From Vreelandella nanhaiensis (lineage in GTDB: Bacteria > Pseudomonadota > Gammaproteobacteria > Pseudomonadales > Halomonadaceae): a stretch of 64,000 nucleotides of DNA. Position 1 is the stretch's first letter. Each line of letters begins with the position of its first letter. Location of the stretch: positions 248,001-312,000 of the forward strand of contig NZ_RZHF01000004.1 in the NCBI RefSeq assembly GCF_003990185.1, read 5' to 3'. The translations under genes were made by a program, and so were the position numbers. Below the pieces are notes generated by a model that ran no database searches, was not told the origin of the DNA, and saw only the letters and a list, made by a program, of their open reading frames with translations. Of the stretch, positions 35,537-45,667 are shown piece after piece.

Positions 35537-36289
35537 TTACGAGCCATGCTTATTTTGCAGCGCATCGCTAAACGCGGCGGCTAGTATTCCCGTGGGCATA
35601 GCGATAATCCCGATACCCGCGACCGCGGTTATACCTGCAAAAAACTTACCCAGTGCCGTGATAGGAGTGACATCGCCATAGCCTACTGTGGTCAGGGTAG
35701 CAATGCTCCACCATAGCGCACGCGGTACGCTACCAAAGGCTTCCGGTTGCGCGGCGGCCTCCACCACGTAAAGGCAGCAGGATGAAAACAGTAGCAGCAG
35801 CCCCGCCACCCCTGCACTTAGCAATAACTCATGGGTACGTGATTTAAGGGCGCTCGCCAAGGCCGACCACGCTTGACTAAACCGGCCCAATCGCGCTAGG
35901 CGCAATATGCGCGCCAAACGCAGAAGCCGCAGTAGAAAGGCATTGTTATGGGTCATAAAGCCCAGGAAGAAAGGCAGAATGGCGAGCAAATCCACCAGCG
36001 CCCAAAACGAGAAAATATAGCGAAGACGCCCTATAACACCGCGGTAGCGCGGGTCTTCTCCTATTGCATACAGCCGCAGCAGATACTCAACCGTAAACAT
36101 ACCGACAAACACGGCCTCCAGCGCGGTAAATAGCCCTGGCGCCATCGCACGAAGCGTCGGCTCGATTTCCAGTATGGCGGTAAGGGAGGCAAGCAGAATT
36201 AACAGGCAAATAAGCTGGTTGAGTTTCGACAATCCCTTCTCATGCCAGGCTTCAGGTGCTAGCTGATGATAGAGTTTGGCTTTATTCAT
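35537..36289 (-). CDS. voltage-gated K+ channel subunit (ion transporter family)
   Basis: The 250-residue inner-membrane protein has six helices: a voltage-sensor S1-S4 whose S4 carries spaced arginines (RLLRLARILRLARLGRF), then a pore module with the K+ selectivity filter TLTTVGYGDVTP. It should assemble as a tetramer and conduct K+ according to membrane potential, relevant to osmotic control. There is no C-terminal RCK or cyclic-nucleotide domain. It is on the minus strand and shares no operon with neighbours. Confidence 0.9.
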   Translation of the reverse strand: MNKAKLYHQLAPEAWHEKGLSKLNQLICLLILLASLTAILEIEPTLRAMAPGLFTALEAVFVGMFTVEYLLRLYAIGEDPRYRGVIGRLRYIFSFWALVDLLAILPFFLGFMTHNNAFLLRLLRLARILRLARLGRFSQAWSALASALKSRTHELLLSAGVAGLLLLFSSCCLYVVEAAAQPEAFGSVPRALWWSIATLTTVGYGDVTPITALGKFFAGITAVAGIGIIAMPTGILAAAFSDALQNKHGS

Positions 36290-36517
36290 GCCCTCGCTCC
36301 AGCGGGCGCTGGTTGATGCAAATCATTCGACGTACTGCCCAGTGGCATAAATATTCAGACGCGTATTCCCTTGGCCTCTCAGGGTCTGAGCTTTTAATGG
36401 TTATAACTACTTTATTATTAACTCAATCCAAGTAAACCCGAAGGCGTAATCTATTGTAAAGAAAAAGGCATGGCTCTTTGTAGGTCATTATCAATGCGGT
36501 ACGGATGCCTTTAACGC

Positions 36518-36543
36518 AAAGCCCCGGCCTGGCCGGGGCTTGT
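36518..36543 (-). terminator. intrinsic terminator after glpK
   Basis: AAGCCCCGGCC and GGCCGGGGCTT form a perfect 11-bp stem with a one-base centre. On the minus strand the stem runs out as CTTTGCGTT. It lies 28 bases after the glpK stop. Confidence 0.75.
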
Positions 36544-36570
36544 AAAGCACATGAGTTTTCAGCACCAAGC

Positions 36571-38112
<1,542 letters not shown>

Positions 38113-38137
38113 TTAAAAACAAAAACTGCATAATTAT

Positions 38138-38433
38138 TTAATAAACGTAGACAGTAAGCCCGGCAAGGACGCCGCCGGTAACGGGCCCTAAAATCGGTAC
38201 CCAGGTACAGGACCAGTTACTCGCCCCCGTTATGCTTGATGGGGAGTAGCGTGTGAACAATACGCGGCCCCAAACGCGCAGAAAACCGTTAGCCCCCAGC
38301 CAAAAAAGATAACCATACCATCGCTACCTTTACCGTTGGTTTTGTTCAACAGCACATTAGCCACTACCCTGCACCCTAACAGCGTTAATACGGCTGTACT
38401 GGCTATTTCGTGTAGAAAGACTGTTTCAAGCAT
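38138..38433 (-). pseudogene. glpF: glpF with a large internal deletion
   Basis: From the start at 38433 the frame reads MLETVFLHEIASTAVLTLLG and continues through the VVANVLLNKTNG and FFGWGLTVF landmarks of the aquaglyceroporin N-terminus, then stops at 38230. The sequence resumes directly in another frame with NWSCTWVPILGPVTGGVLAG and LTVYVY, the last helix of GlpF. About 170 central residues, including both NPA pore motifs, are gone. The position directly upstream of glpK is the normal glpFK order. The product cannot form a channel. Confidence 0.85.
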
Positions 38434-38483
38434 TGCCGCTCAGCTACCCCGTTTGGCCAGCTTGTCACTCTTTAAAGCAACCA

Positions 38484-38503
38484 GATGTTCTTTTTTGAAA
38501 ATA
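38484..38503 (-). promoter_or_regulatory. possible GlpR operator upstream of the glpF relic
   Basis: GATGTTCTTTTTTGAAAATA matches the E. coli GlpR operator pattern (WATKYTCGWW followed by its inverted partner WWCGARMATW) at 17 of 20 positions. It lies 51-70 bases upstream of the glpF start, where repression of glpFK by GlpR would be expected. Confidence 0.45.
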
Positions 38504-38680
38504 TCGTTTTCTTTTTGGCATCCTATAGTGAGTATTTAAAAAAACAATACGAAAAAACAAAACCTTCTAAATATCCAAAATAACCTAATAATTTATAAAT
38601 ATTTTATTAATAACTAGACATTAGCTTAAGGCATGTATATCAATTAAAAAATCACTAGCCCGATCACACAAAGCTCTAGA

Positions 38681-38700
38681 ATTGTCAAATAACGAACATT
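38681..38700 (-). promoter_or_regulatory. second possible GlpR operator
   Basis: ATTGTCAAATAACGAACATT has one perfect GlpR half-site (AACGAACATT) and 6 of 10 matches in the other. The perfect half-site also forms a local palindrome AACGAACATTTCGTT. The rest of the AT-rich stretch 38434-38890 holds no gene. Confidence 0.35.
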
Positions 38701-38890
38701 TCGTTTTACTGCCGTGACCAGGCTCCCTTCTTTAACGATATTTTTATTAGCGCAAAAGCTCAGTAATTATTGGGTTAGCAAAACGTGACCTATACTCAGG
38801 TTGACAGCGCTTGAGCTGGCCACCCTAAGCCCGTATCGAAAGCGGGCCTGCCCACGTTTTATGGGGTCACTTATCAAGGAGGAACGCTCT

Positions 38891-39319
38891 ATGTCGAGGC
38901 CTGCACCGACGACCTATCTAAGCGGCATCCACCCGCTTCATGCCCTATTACTTGCGAGCACTTTTCCACTTTTTCTTGGCGCTACGCTAAGCGATTACGC
39001 TTACTCGAAAAACTTTCATATCCAGTGGAGCACGTTTTCTTCCTGGTTAATTGCCGGAGGGCTTGTTTTTGCAGGCCTGGCTTTTCTATGTGCAATTATC
39101 GGCCTCTTTCGTGCCGACCATCGCCGCGGACTTGTCTTGGTCTATCCATTGCTCTTGCTGGTCACCTGGATACTCGGCTTTATCAATGCGCTAGTTCATG
39201 CCCGTGATGCCTGGGCCATGATGCCCACCGGCCTTATTCTTTCGATCATCGTTACCGTACTGACAGTCGCGGCGATTTGGATCGGTTTTTCCCGCCCCAC
39301 CGTCGGAGCAAAGCCATGA
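38891..39319 (+). CDS. DUF2231-like membrane protein paired with a PQQ sugar dehydrogenase
   Basis: The 142-residue inner-membrane protein has four helices, the DUF2231 pattern (HPLHALLLASTFPLFLGA, then FSSWLIAGGLVFAGLAFL). The ATG at 38891 has AAGGAGG about ten bases upstream. Its stop overlaps the start of the following sorbosone-dehydrogenase gene as ATGA, so they are translationally coupled. DUF2231 proteins commonly stand next to such dehydrogenases and probably help anchor them or pass electrons to the quinone pool, though this is not established. Confidence 0.8.
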   Translation: MSRPAPTTYLSGIHPLHALLLASTFPLFLGATLSDYAYSKNFHIQWSTFSSWLIAGGLVFAGLAFLCAIIGLFRADHRRGLVLVYPLLLLVTWILGFINALVHARDAWAMMPTGLILSIIVTVLTVAAIWIGFSRPTVGAKP

Positions 39320-40716
39320 AGTTTTCGCACGTTTGCTACCTCACTCCTTTGTCCATGCTACTGTTTGCCGGTGGCGCCAGCGCCCAGCAACTCTATGGCC
39401 CTAACCCGGACCTTCCAGAACCCCAGCGTGGGCTTTTACCTGAGATGACGGTTCCCGAACCCGCCGAATGGGGCGACCAGCTACCCACGGTGCCCGAAGG
39501 CTATACCATCACCAGAATTGCTTCTGATCTCAAGGTGCCCCGGCAAACCATCATGCTGCCCAACGGCGACATTCTTGTAGCCGAAGGCAGGGGCGGCAAT
39601 GCGCCTGCATTAAAACCCAAGGATGTGATTGCCGGTTATATCAAGGATCAGGGTAATACCGCTGTGGAAAGCGGCGACCGTTTAACCCTGCTGCGCGATG
39701 AAAATGGTGACGGCAACTACGAACAGATGATCTTCGCGGAAGACCTGAACGCGCCTTACGGGCTGGCTCTGGTAGATAACAACCTCTATGTGGCCAACCA
39801 GGATGCGTTAGTGCGCTTTGATTATGAAGAAGGCCAGACAGAAGCCAGCGGGCCACCTGAAGTCATTGCGCAATTACCCTCGGAGATTAATCATCACTGG
39901 ACCAAGGCGATGACCGCCAGCGCCGATGGCCAATATCTTTACGTGGGTATCGGCTCTAACAGTAATATTACCGAGCGCGGTATGGAGGCCGAAGTTAATC
40001 GCGCCGAAGTGTGGGAAATCGACGCCGAAACGGGCGCCCACCGGCCCTATGCTACAGGCCTGCGCAACCCCACTGCCCTGGCCATCCATCCGGAAACGGA
40101 TCAGCTTTGGGCAGTGGTGAACGAGCGTGATGAGCTGGGCCCGGACTTGGTGCCTGACTATCTCACCTCCGTTCAGGAAGGCGGCTTTTACGGCTGGCCC
40201 TATAGCTACTGGGGGCAGCATGTCGACCCGCGCGTGAAACCGGAAGACCCTGAAAAGGTGGAATCCGCCATTGCGCCCGACTACAGCCTGGGCTCCCACG
40301 TGGCACCGCTTGGCTTGGCGTTCTCTACCCCAGCCATGGGTGAGGAGTACGCCGAGGGCGTTTTTGTGGGTGAGCATGGCAGTTGGAACCGTTCGGACCC
40401 GGTTGGCTACAAGGTAAGCTTTATCCCCTTCAACAACGGCCAGCTCTCTGACAGCGATCCGATTGATTTTGCCAGCGGGTTTCTTACCGATGATGGTAGA
40501 GCACTCGGTCGCCCTGTAGGCGTTACTGTTGATCCGGACGGCGCGCTGATCATCGCCGACGACCTGACCAATGCGATATGGCGGGTTACACCGGATAATC
40601 CGCCCGCTCAACAGGCGCCCGAAACAGACACCGCTGAGACAGAAGATCCTGAAACAGAAGCCCCTGAAACAGAAGACCTGGAAACAGACGAATCAGTGAC
40701 AGAGACCACTGAATAA
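39316..40716 (+). CDS. periplasmic PQQ-dependent sugar dehydrogenase (sorbosone dehydrogenase family)
   Basis: The 466-residue protein has a signal peptide (residues 1-23, ending ASAQQ) and a six-bladed GDH/sorbosone-dehydrogenase propeller. Landmarks are LKVPRQTIMLPNGDILVAEG, GLRNPTALAIHPETDQLWAV with VNERDELGPD, and VGEHGSWNRSDPVGYKVSFI. It should oxidise an aldose or aldehyde in the periplasm with PQQ. The C-terminus is a low-complexity acidic tail of repeated ETE-type units (about residues 430-466). The start at 39316 is chosen over 39277 because it yields the signal peptide and ATGA coupling to the DUF2231 gene. A terminator follows. Confidence 0.87.
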   Translation: MKFSHVCYLTPLSMLLFAGGASAQQLYGPNPDLPEPQRGLLPEMTVPEPAEWGDQLPTVPEGYTITRIASDLKVPRQTIMLPNGDILVAEGRGGNAPALKPKDVIAGYIKDQGNTAVESGDRLTLLRDENGDGNYEQMIFAEDLNAPYGLALVDNNLYVANQDALVRFDYEEGQTEASGPPEVIAQLPSEINHHWTKAMTASADGQYLYVGIGSNSNITERGMEAEVNRAEVWEIDAETGAHRPYATGLRNPTALAIHPETDQLWAVVNERDELGPDLVPDYLTSVQEGGFYGWPYSYWGQHVDPRVKPEDPEKVESAIAPDYSLGSHVAPLGLAFSTPAMGEEYAEGVFVGEHGSWNRSDPVGYKVSFIPFNNGQLSDSDPIDFASGFLTDDGRALGRPVGVTVDPDGALIIADDLTNAIWRVTPDNPPAQQAPETDTAETEDPETEAPETEDLETDESVTETTE

Positions 40717-40760
40717 TCCAACCAGTTGTCAGTGTTTCAAGTGGCTGAGGGCCAATCAAG

Positions 40761-40792
40761 CGCCGGATGGGCATCCCCCACCCGGCGTTTTT
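40761..40792 (+). terminator. intrinsic terminator after the sugar dehydrogenase gene
   Basis: CGCCGGATGGG pairs with CCCACCCGGCG at 10 of 11 positions around a short loop and is followed by TTTTT. It may also serve the convergent exporter gene. Confidence 0.75.
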
Positions 40793-40807
40793 ACCTACTG
40801 AAAATAC

Positions 40808-41830
40808 TTAAAATCCCAGCAGCCTCTTGCGCACTGGTCGAATAGCCACCAGCGCCAGTATGCCAAGCGCCGACCACTCCAGCCAAATAGGCAGCAGCTC
40901 CTGCACCTCGCTTGCCTGCTCCACCGGATTCCAGCCTGTCATGCCCAGCATCGTGTCAAACACCCAGCCCACTAGCACGGTCACAGCAAGCACGCTGGCG
41001 AGATAGACGACCAGTGCCGGATTGCCCAACTCGCGGCGCAAAATTGCCAGCGTTGCCAAACTGGTAATCGGCCCCGCCAGCAGAAACACCAGCGCCATGC
41101 CGGGTGAGATTCCCGCCAACAGCAGTCCGGCGGCCACTGGTGTGGCGGCGGCCGCGCAGATATAAAGCGGAATACCCACTACGGCCATCAGCATCAACGC
41201 CAGCAGGCCGCCCGAGTAATAGGCCAGGGTATCGGGTGGCACCAGCGTTACCAGCACCCCGGCCAGCAATAACCCGGCGAACATCCATGCGCTGATATCA
41301 TCCAGCAGGTCACTGAACGCATAGCGCAGTCCTGCCTTAAGGCCACTGGGTTCGCCAGTGTTTGCATCAGGTGCATGGCAGCCGGATGAGGCGCAACAGC
41401 CGCCAGACGTGGCAGGGGCTGGCGTTTTCGTCTCACGGGTAAACCCCACCAGCAGCCCGGTCACAATAGCCGTTACCAGCGCACCTGCGACCCGCACCAC
41501 CGCCATCAACGGCCCAAGCAGCACGCTGGTCAAAAGAATGGAATCAACCCCCACTCCGGGCGTGCTGATTAAAAATGACGTGGTGGGTCCACGCCCAGCA
41601 CCGCCACGGTGTAGGGCAATGGCGGTGGGAATTGCGCCACACGAACACAGCGGCAGCGGCATACCAATGACCGCCGCCCGCACAATACTCCCCAGGCCAC
41701 GCCCGCCCATCCAGCGCTGCAATAAATGTTCCGGCAGCCATGCCTTGATCAACCCGGCAATCACCAGTCCCAACAACAGCCACGGGGCCGCCGTTAGCGC
41801 GATTTGCAATAACTCGAAAACCAGCGTCAT
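40808..41830 (-). CDS. SO_0444-family Cu/Zn-type efflux permease (ArsP_1 fold)
   Basis: The 340-residue inner-membrane permease has about ten helices in two ArsP_1-like halves. The first carries AVIGMPLPLCSCGAIPTAIA with cysteines in the membrane, and the loop at about residues 140-160 has the metal-binding-like GGCCASSGCHAPD. The second half has GIPLYICAAAATPVAAGLLL. It is thought to export copper, zinc or related metal ions. It is divergent from a MerR gene and transcribed from a MerR-type promoter with a 19-base spacer, so metal-induced expression is very likely. Confidence 0.85.
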   Translation of the reverse strand: MTLVFELLQIALTAAPWLLLGLVIAGLIKAWLPEHLLQRWMGGRGLGSIVRAAVIGMPLPLCSCGAIPTAIALHRGGAGRGPTTSFLISTPGVGVDSILLTSVLLGPLMAVVRVAGALVTAIVTGLLVGFTRETKTPAPATSGGCCASSGCHAPDANTGEPSGLKAGLRYAFSDLLDDISAWMFAGLLLAGVLVTLVPPDTLAYYSGGLLALMLMAVVGIPLYICAAAATPVAAGLLLAGISPGMALVFLLAGPITSLATLAILRRELGNPALVVYLASVLAVTVLVGWVFDTMLGMTGWNPVEQASEVQELLPIWLEWSALGILALVAIRPVRKRLLGF

Positions 41831-41866
41831 GTCATCACCTACTTGTCCACGGTGGGAATAGGGACT

Positions 41867-41897
41867 AGCCTAAACCCTGTAATCGTTACAGGGTCAA
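41867..41897 (-). promoter_or_regulatory. MerR-type promoter of the efflux permease with operator palindrome
   Basis: On the minus strand -35 TTGACC (41892-41897) and -10 TAGGCT (41867-41872) are separated by 19 bases. The spacer holds most of ACCCTGTAATCGTTACAGGGT (41874-41894), a 21-base palindrome perfect except at its centre. The overlong spacer and the operator lying between -35 and -10 are the hallmark of MerR-family activation. The operator ends 8 bases before the MerR start codon, so the regulator also represses itself. Confidence 0.85.
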
Positions 41898-41901
41898 GCC
41901 A

Positions 41902-42345
41902 ATGAAAAACGCTTATCGGATTGGTGAAGTGGCTACCCGCACTGGCTGCTCACCGGAGAGTATTCGCCATTATGAAAAGCTGGGATTACTGCCTACTCCA
42001 AAACGCAGCCAGCAAGGCTACCGGTACTACGATCAAGCGGTGCTAGAGCGCGTGGGTTTTATTCGTCATGGCCGAAGCCTGGGCCTTGATTTACACAGCA
42101 TTCAGGAATTGCTGGCACTTTCTGACCACCCTGATACCGACTGTGGCGCGGCTGACGACATCGCCACCCGGCATCTTCAGCATCTGGAAGCGCGCATCGC
42201 CAAGCTGCAAGCACTAGCCACTGAGCTACGCCAAGTGGTACAGCAGTGCCGGGGCGGCAAAGCCGCCGACTGTCAGATCATTCAAACGCTGTACGACCAC
42301 ACGCTCGACTGCAGTGAACGCGGCTGCGGGCAAATAGAGGCATAG
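41902..42345 (+). CDS. MerR-family heavy-metal regulator
   Basis: The 147-residue regulator has the MerR winged helix (IGEVATRTGCSPESIRHYEK at residues 7-26), a dimerisation helix (about 75-115) and a metal-binding loop with cysteines at CGAADD, QQCRGGKAADCQII and LDCSERGCGQIEA. The C-terminal cysteine cluster points to Zn, Cd or Pb rather than Cu sensing, as in ZntR/CadR/PbrR. It bends the spacer of the permease promoter when metal is bound. The stop codon lies inside a short tandem repeat. Confidence 0.88.
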   Translation: MKNAYRIGEVATRTGCSPESIRHYEKLGLLPTPKRSQQGYRYYDQAVLERVGFIRHGRSLGLDLHSIQELLALSDHPDTDCGAADDIATRHLQHLEARIAKLQALATELRQVVQQCRGGKAADCQIIQTLYDHTLDCSERGCGQIEA

Positions 42346-42373
42346 ACAAATAGAGGCATAGGTAAATAGCGTC
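42331..42373 (+). repeat. 16-bp direct repeat spanning the MerR stop codon
   Basis: CAAATAGAGGCATAGA is followed directly by CAAATAGAGGCATAGG and a partial third copy (TAAATAGCGTCAT). The unit runs from the last MerR codons through the stop into the untranslated region. It looks like a local slippage duplication. Confidence 0.75.
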
Positions 42374-42454
42374 ATGGCAAGCTGGACTGAATCCCCTCAT
42401 TTTCAAGCAGCATCGTCTACGCTGAGGTTAAATCATCGTAAAAAGGAGTAGTAC

Positions 42455-42967
42455 ATGATCGAAACAAGGGAAGAACTCGACGAGATCAGAAAGACCTGCC
42501 GCACGATGGTAACCAAAAGCTCCAGCCTCTCAGCAGGCGCGGCGGTCATTCCTATCCCTGGGGTGGATATTGGATCGGATGTGTCCATACTGCTAAGGCT
42601 CATTCCTAAAATTAACGAGAAATTCGGCTTGACGCCTGAGCAGATTGACAGCCTGGATACTGAATCCAAAATAATGATAATGACGGCCATCTCCAATGTC
42701 GGCAGCAAGATGGCAGGAAAATACATCACCAAGAAACTAATCGTGATGCTGCTACAAAAGATGAGCGGCAAGATAGCCGCTAAAAGCGTTACCAAGTACG
42801 TGCCTTTCATCGGCAGCGCCGTGGCAGGCAGTATCAGTTTCGCCGCCATGAAATACATGGGCAACAGTCATATTGACGACTGCTATGAAATTGTCTTGGC
42901 GGCAATGGAAAACAAGCTACCCGCTACAGAGCCTGCGTTTGAACCCAAGCCATCCGATCTTGAATAG
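42455..42967 (+). CDS. unknown protein with a DUF697-like hydrophobic core
   Basis: The 170-residue protein has a helical N-terminus, then SSLSAGAAVIPIPGVDIGSD near residues 23-42, a pattern like DUF697 domains found at the C-terminus of YcjF and some GTPases. A second hydrophobic segment KYVPFIGSAVAGSISFAAMK lies near residues 113-132. The two may pack as a membrane hairpin. The usual G domain is absent, so this is a stand-alone version. AAAAGGAG lies 6-8 bases before the ATG. No neighbour suggests its task. Confidence 0.65.
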   Translation: MIETREELDEIRKTCRTMVTKSSSLSAGAAVIPIPGVDIGSDVSILLRLIPKINEKFGLTPEQIDSLDTESKIMIMTAISNVGSKMAGKYITKKLIVMLLQKMSGKIAAKSVTKYVPFIGSAVAGSISFAAMKYMGNSHIDDCYEIVLAAMENKLPATEPAFEPKPSDLE

Positions 42968-43284
42968 AACAGCGCTTGCCATCTTTCAGCTTACCGCTAT
43001 GCACTAGCCTAAAAAGTTAGCCATTAACGCCGCTCAACCGTTTAACTTTTAAGCGGAGGGGCGGCAAGCAATTATACGGCTATCCATGCCTGACGAAGGC
43101 AGGCTAATCGTTACTTATAAACGGGTCTTCAATCACATAAGTGACTATTTCATCATTCATGACCGCCCTAATCATTAATACTAAACATTCTCATATACAT
43201 TTAAGAATCATTTTTATATGATCCCTTGCTATTCATTTATATAAAACCAGTGAACAAGCGCCGTCACGGCGTGCAAGGGATCCT
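42968..43284. other. AT-rich leader of the siderophore receptor gene
   Basis: The gap holds no gene. Near 43195-43230, ATTTAAGAATCATTTTTATA and nearby ATTCAT/ATAAAA stretches are Fur-like but fit the consensus at only about 10 of 19 positions, so an iron operator here is possible and not proven. Confidence 0.35.
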
Positions 43285-45495
43285 ATGAAAATGTCATCGC
43301 TTCATGTCTTGAACACGGCTCGGCGCCCAGTGGCTAAAGCGGCTGTTAGTGATTCTCTTACCTGGCGATATGCCACGCTAACCGCGCTTGTTTCCGCCGC
43401 TCTGCTCGTCTCGGGTAACGCCGCGGCACAGACCGCTAATACTGATAGCCCTGAAGCGCTGGGAACCGTCACGGTCACTGGCACTAACCTGTATGAAAAT
43501 GTTGGATATACGCGGCGCACCACCAGTGCGGGTACCGGTTTAACGCTGAGCCAGAAAGAGCTGCCGCAAGCCATCAGCATTGTTACCGAACAGCGCATAC
43601 GGGACCAAAACCTGGACTCCATCGAGTCGGTTTTGGGTAACACTACCGGCATTTCAACGCGCAATGTGGATAGTGATCGCGTCAGCTTTTCATCACGTGG
43701 CTTTCGCATTAACAGCTTTCAATACGACGGCATACCCACGCTTAATACCGATAACCGCTGGTACTTCGGTGAGGGCCGCTTGAACACTGCGATCTATGAT
43801 CGGGTCGAAGTTATTCGCGGGGCCAACGGGCTGACTACCGGTTCGGGCAATCCGGGAGCGTCGGTCAATTTCGTGCGTAAACACGCAGACAGCCGCGAAC
43901 TTACCGGCTCCATTTCCGGCACGGTGGGCAGTTGGGATAAGCGCGGCAGTACCGTTTATGTGACCACGCCGTTAACGGCCTCAGGCGATGTGCGCGCCCG
44001 CTTTATCGGCGGTTATGAGGAAGGCGGTGCTCACCTTGACCGTCAGGACAAGCGCCGCACATTTGGCTATGGCGTTATCGATGCCGATGTGACGGACGCC
44101 ACTACGCTTTCATTGGGCTTTGACTACCAGGATAGCCACACTTCATCACCCACCTGGGGCGGTTTGCCGCTGTGGTTCAGCGACGGTACGCCCACTAACT
44201 ACTCACGCTCCTTCAGCGTGGCGCCGAACTGGTCCTACTACGACTTCGAGTCCGAGAAGGTCTTTGCGGAGATCAATCACCGCTTCGACAACGACTGGCA
44301 GGTTCGAGTAGTGGGTACCCATGAAAAAACCGATATGGATGGCAAGCTGGCCTACCCTTACGTAGAAGCAACGCTACCGGATCGAATGGACGGCAGCGGT
44401 GTTACCTTCTTTACCGGATGGAACCGTGGGCATCGTGAAGTCGACTCAGTAGACGTTCAGGCAAGCGGCCCATTTGCACTTTTAGGCCGTGAGCATGAAC
44501 TGGTCATCGGCGGCAGCTACAGCGACCAAACCAACGACTACGAAAACACCTTCATCCCTGGCTTTGAAGTCGATAACCTCAACAGCTGGGATGGCTCAGC
44601 TCCCAACGAAGGCTGGGCTGCCTTCGCTCCGTCTGAAGCATCCAGCACCCGCCAGAAAGCCGTTTATACCGCTTCGCGCTTCTCGCTTGCCGACCCCCTA
44701 ACGCTGATTGCAGGCGCGCGCTATACCGAATGGGACGGCATGACCCAGCTCCGCCGCCTGGATAGCCAGAGCAAGTACGAAGTCACGCCTTACGGTGGTT
44801 TGGTGTTTGATTTCAATGACACCTATTCGGCTTTTGCCAGCTACACCGAGATTTTCGAGCCACAGAACTACCGCGATGTCAGCGGCACCTACCTGGACCC
44901 GGTGGTGGGCAAGAACTACGAAGCCGGCTTCAAGGCGGCATGGGTCAACGGTCTGCTTAACGGCTCCTTCTTGGTGTTCCGTATTGAGCAGGACAACGTT
45001 GCCGCGGCCCTCCCGATGGCCCCAGGCCAAACCGAAACGTTTTATTCCGCCGCTGAAGGCGTAGTGAGCGAAGGGTTTGAAGTAGAGCTGAGCGGTGCGG
45101 TGACCGCTGATCTCGACATGACCGTCGGCTACTCCCACTTCACTGCGAAGACCGATGATGACTCGCTCAACATTAATCAGCCGCGCTCGCTATTCAACCT
45201 GTTTGCCAGCTATAACGTGCCGCAAAAAAGTGAGCTGACCGTGGGCGGTGGAGTTAACTGGCAGAGCAGCCTCTTCGCCGGTGATCTGTCTACACCCGCT
45301 GGCCTTCCCACCGAATACGAGCAGGGCAGCTACACGCTCGCCAACCTTTTTGGCCGTTACCAGTTCACGCCGGACCTGTCGCTTCAGGTTAACGTCAAGA
45401 ACCTGTTCGACGAGAAGTATTACAGCAACGTGGGTGGCTACGGCGTTTATGGCGAGCCACGTAGCATCTCTTCGACGCTGCGCTACGCGTTCTAA
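43285..45495 (+). CDS. TonB-dependent siderophore receptor, FhuE-like
   Basis: The 736-residue outer-membrane receptor has a long N-terminus with the hydrophobic ALVSAALLVSGNAAAQ signal, a plug domain (about residues 70-190: LPQAISIVTEQRIRDQNLDS, RGFRINSFQYDGIPT, VEVIRGANGLTTGSGNPGAS) and a barrel ending in RYAF. The barrel stretch SSPTWGGLPLWFSDGTPTNY closely follows FhuE and FpvA-type receptors, so a hydroxamate siderophore such as coprogen or ferrioxamine is a likely ligand. No STN signalling domain is present. AAGGGA lies five bases before the ATG. It stands alone, separated from the iron module near position 1000. Confidence 0.88.
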   Translation: MKMSSLHVLNTARRPVAKAAVSDSLTWRYATLTALVSAALLVSGNAAAQTANTDSPEALGTVTVTGTNLYENVGYTRRTTSAGTGLTLSQKELPQAISIVTEQRIRDQNLDSIESVLGNTTGISTRNVDSDRVSFSSRGFRINSFQYDGIPTLNTDNRWYFGEGRLNTAIYDRVEVIRGANGLTTGSGNPGASVNFVRKHADSRELTGSISGTVGSWDKRGSTVYVTTPLTASGDVRARFIGGYEEGGAHLDRQDKRRTFGYGVIDADVTDATTLSLGFDYQDSHTSSPTWGGLPLWFSDGTPTNYSRSFSVAPNWSYYDFESEKVFAEINHRFDNDWQVRVVGTHEKTDMDGKLAYPYVEATLPDRMDGSGVTFFTGWNRGHREVDSVDVQASGPFALLGREHELVIGGSYSDQTNDYENTFIPGFEVDNLNSWDGSAPNEGWAAFAPSEASSTRQKAVYTASRFSLADPLTLIAGARYTEWDGMTQLRRLDSQSKYEVTPYGGLVFDFNDTYSAFASYTEIFEPQNYRDVSGTYLDPVVGKNYEAGFKAAWVNGLLNGSFLVFRIEQDNVAAALPMAPGQTETFYSAAEGVVSEGFEVELSGAVTADLDMTVGYSHFTAKTDDDSLNINQPRSLFNLFASYNVPQKSELTVGGGVNWQSSLFAGDLSTPAGLPTEYEQGSYTLANLFGRYQFTPDLSLQVNVKNLFDEKYYSNVGGYGVYGEPRSISSTLRYAF

Positions 45496-45667
45496 TATGC
45501 AGGCGTAAGCGATGGCGCCACGCTGACAAGACCGCCTCGATTCGCTCAGAGAACCCGATCTTCCAAAGCTCCTCTCGAACATACCGGCACGCCTACCAAA
45601 TGCAAAATTGCGCAAACCCGCAAAACGTACAATTATTGTAAATCACGTGTATCGAAAGAGTTTTGCA

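Noticed and set aside
38230..38433. 67-codon ORF as a new small membrane protein
   Set aside because: It is the N-terminus of the deleted glpF, whose last helix follows in another frame.
39874..40611. 245-codon minus ORF opposite the sugar dehydrogenase
   Set aside because: It is a shadow of the GC-rich sense gene, which has a signal peptide and full family motifs.
43195..43230. Fur box before the FhuE-like receptor
   Set aside because: Best match is about 10 of 19 bases, too weak in an AT-rich stretch to list as a site.
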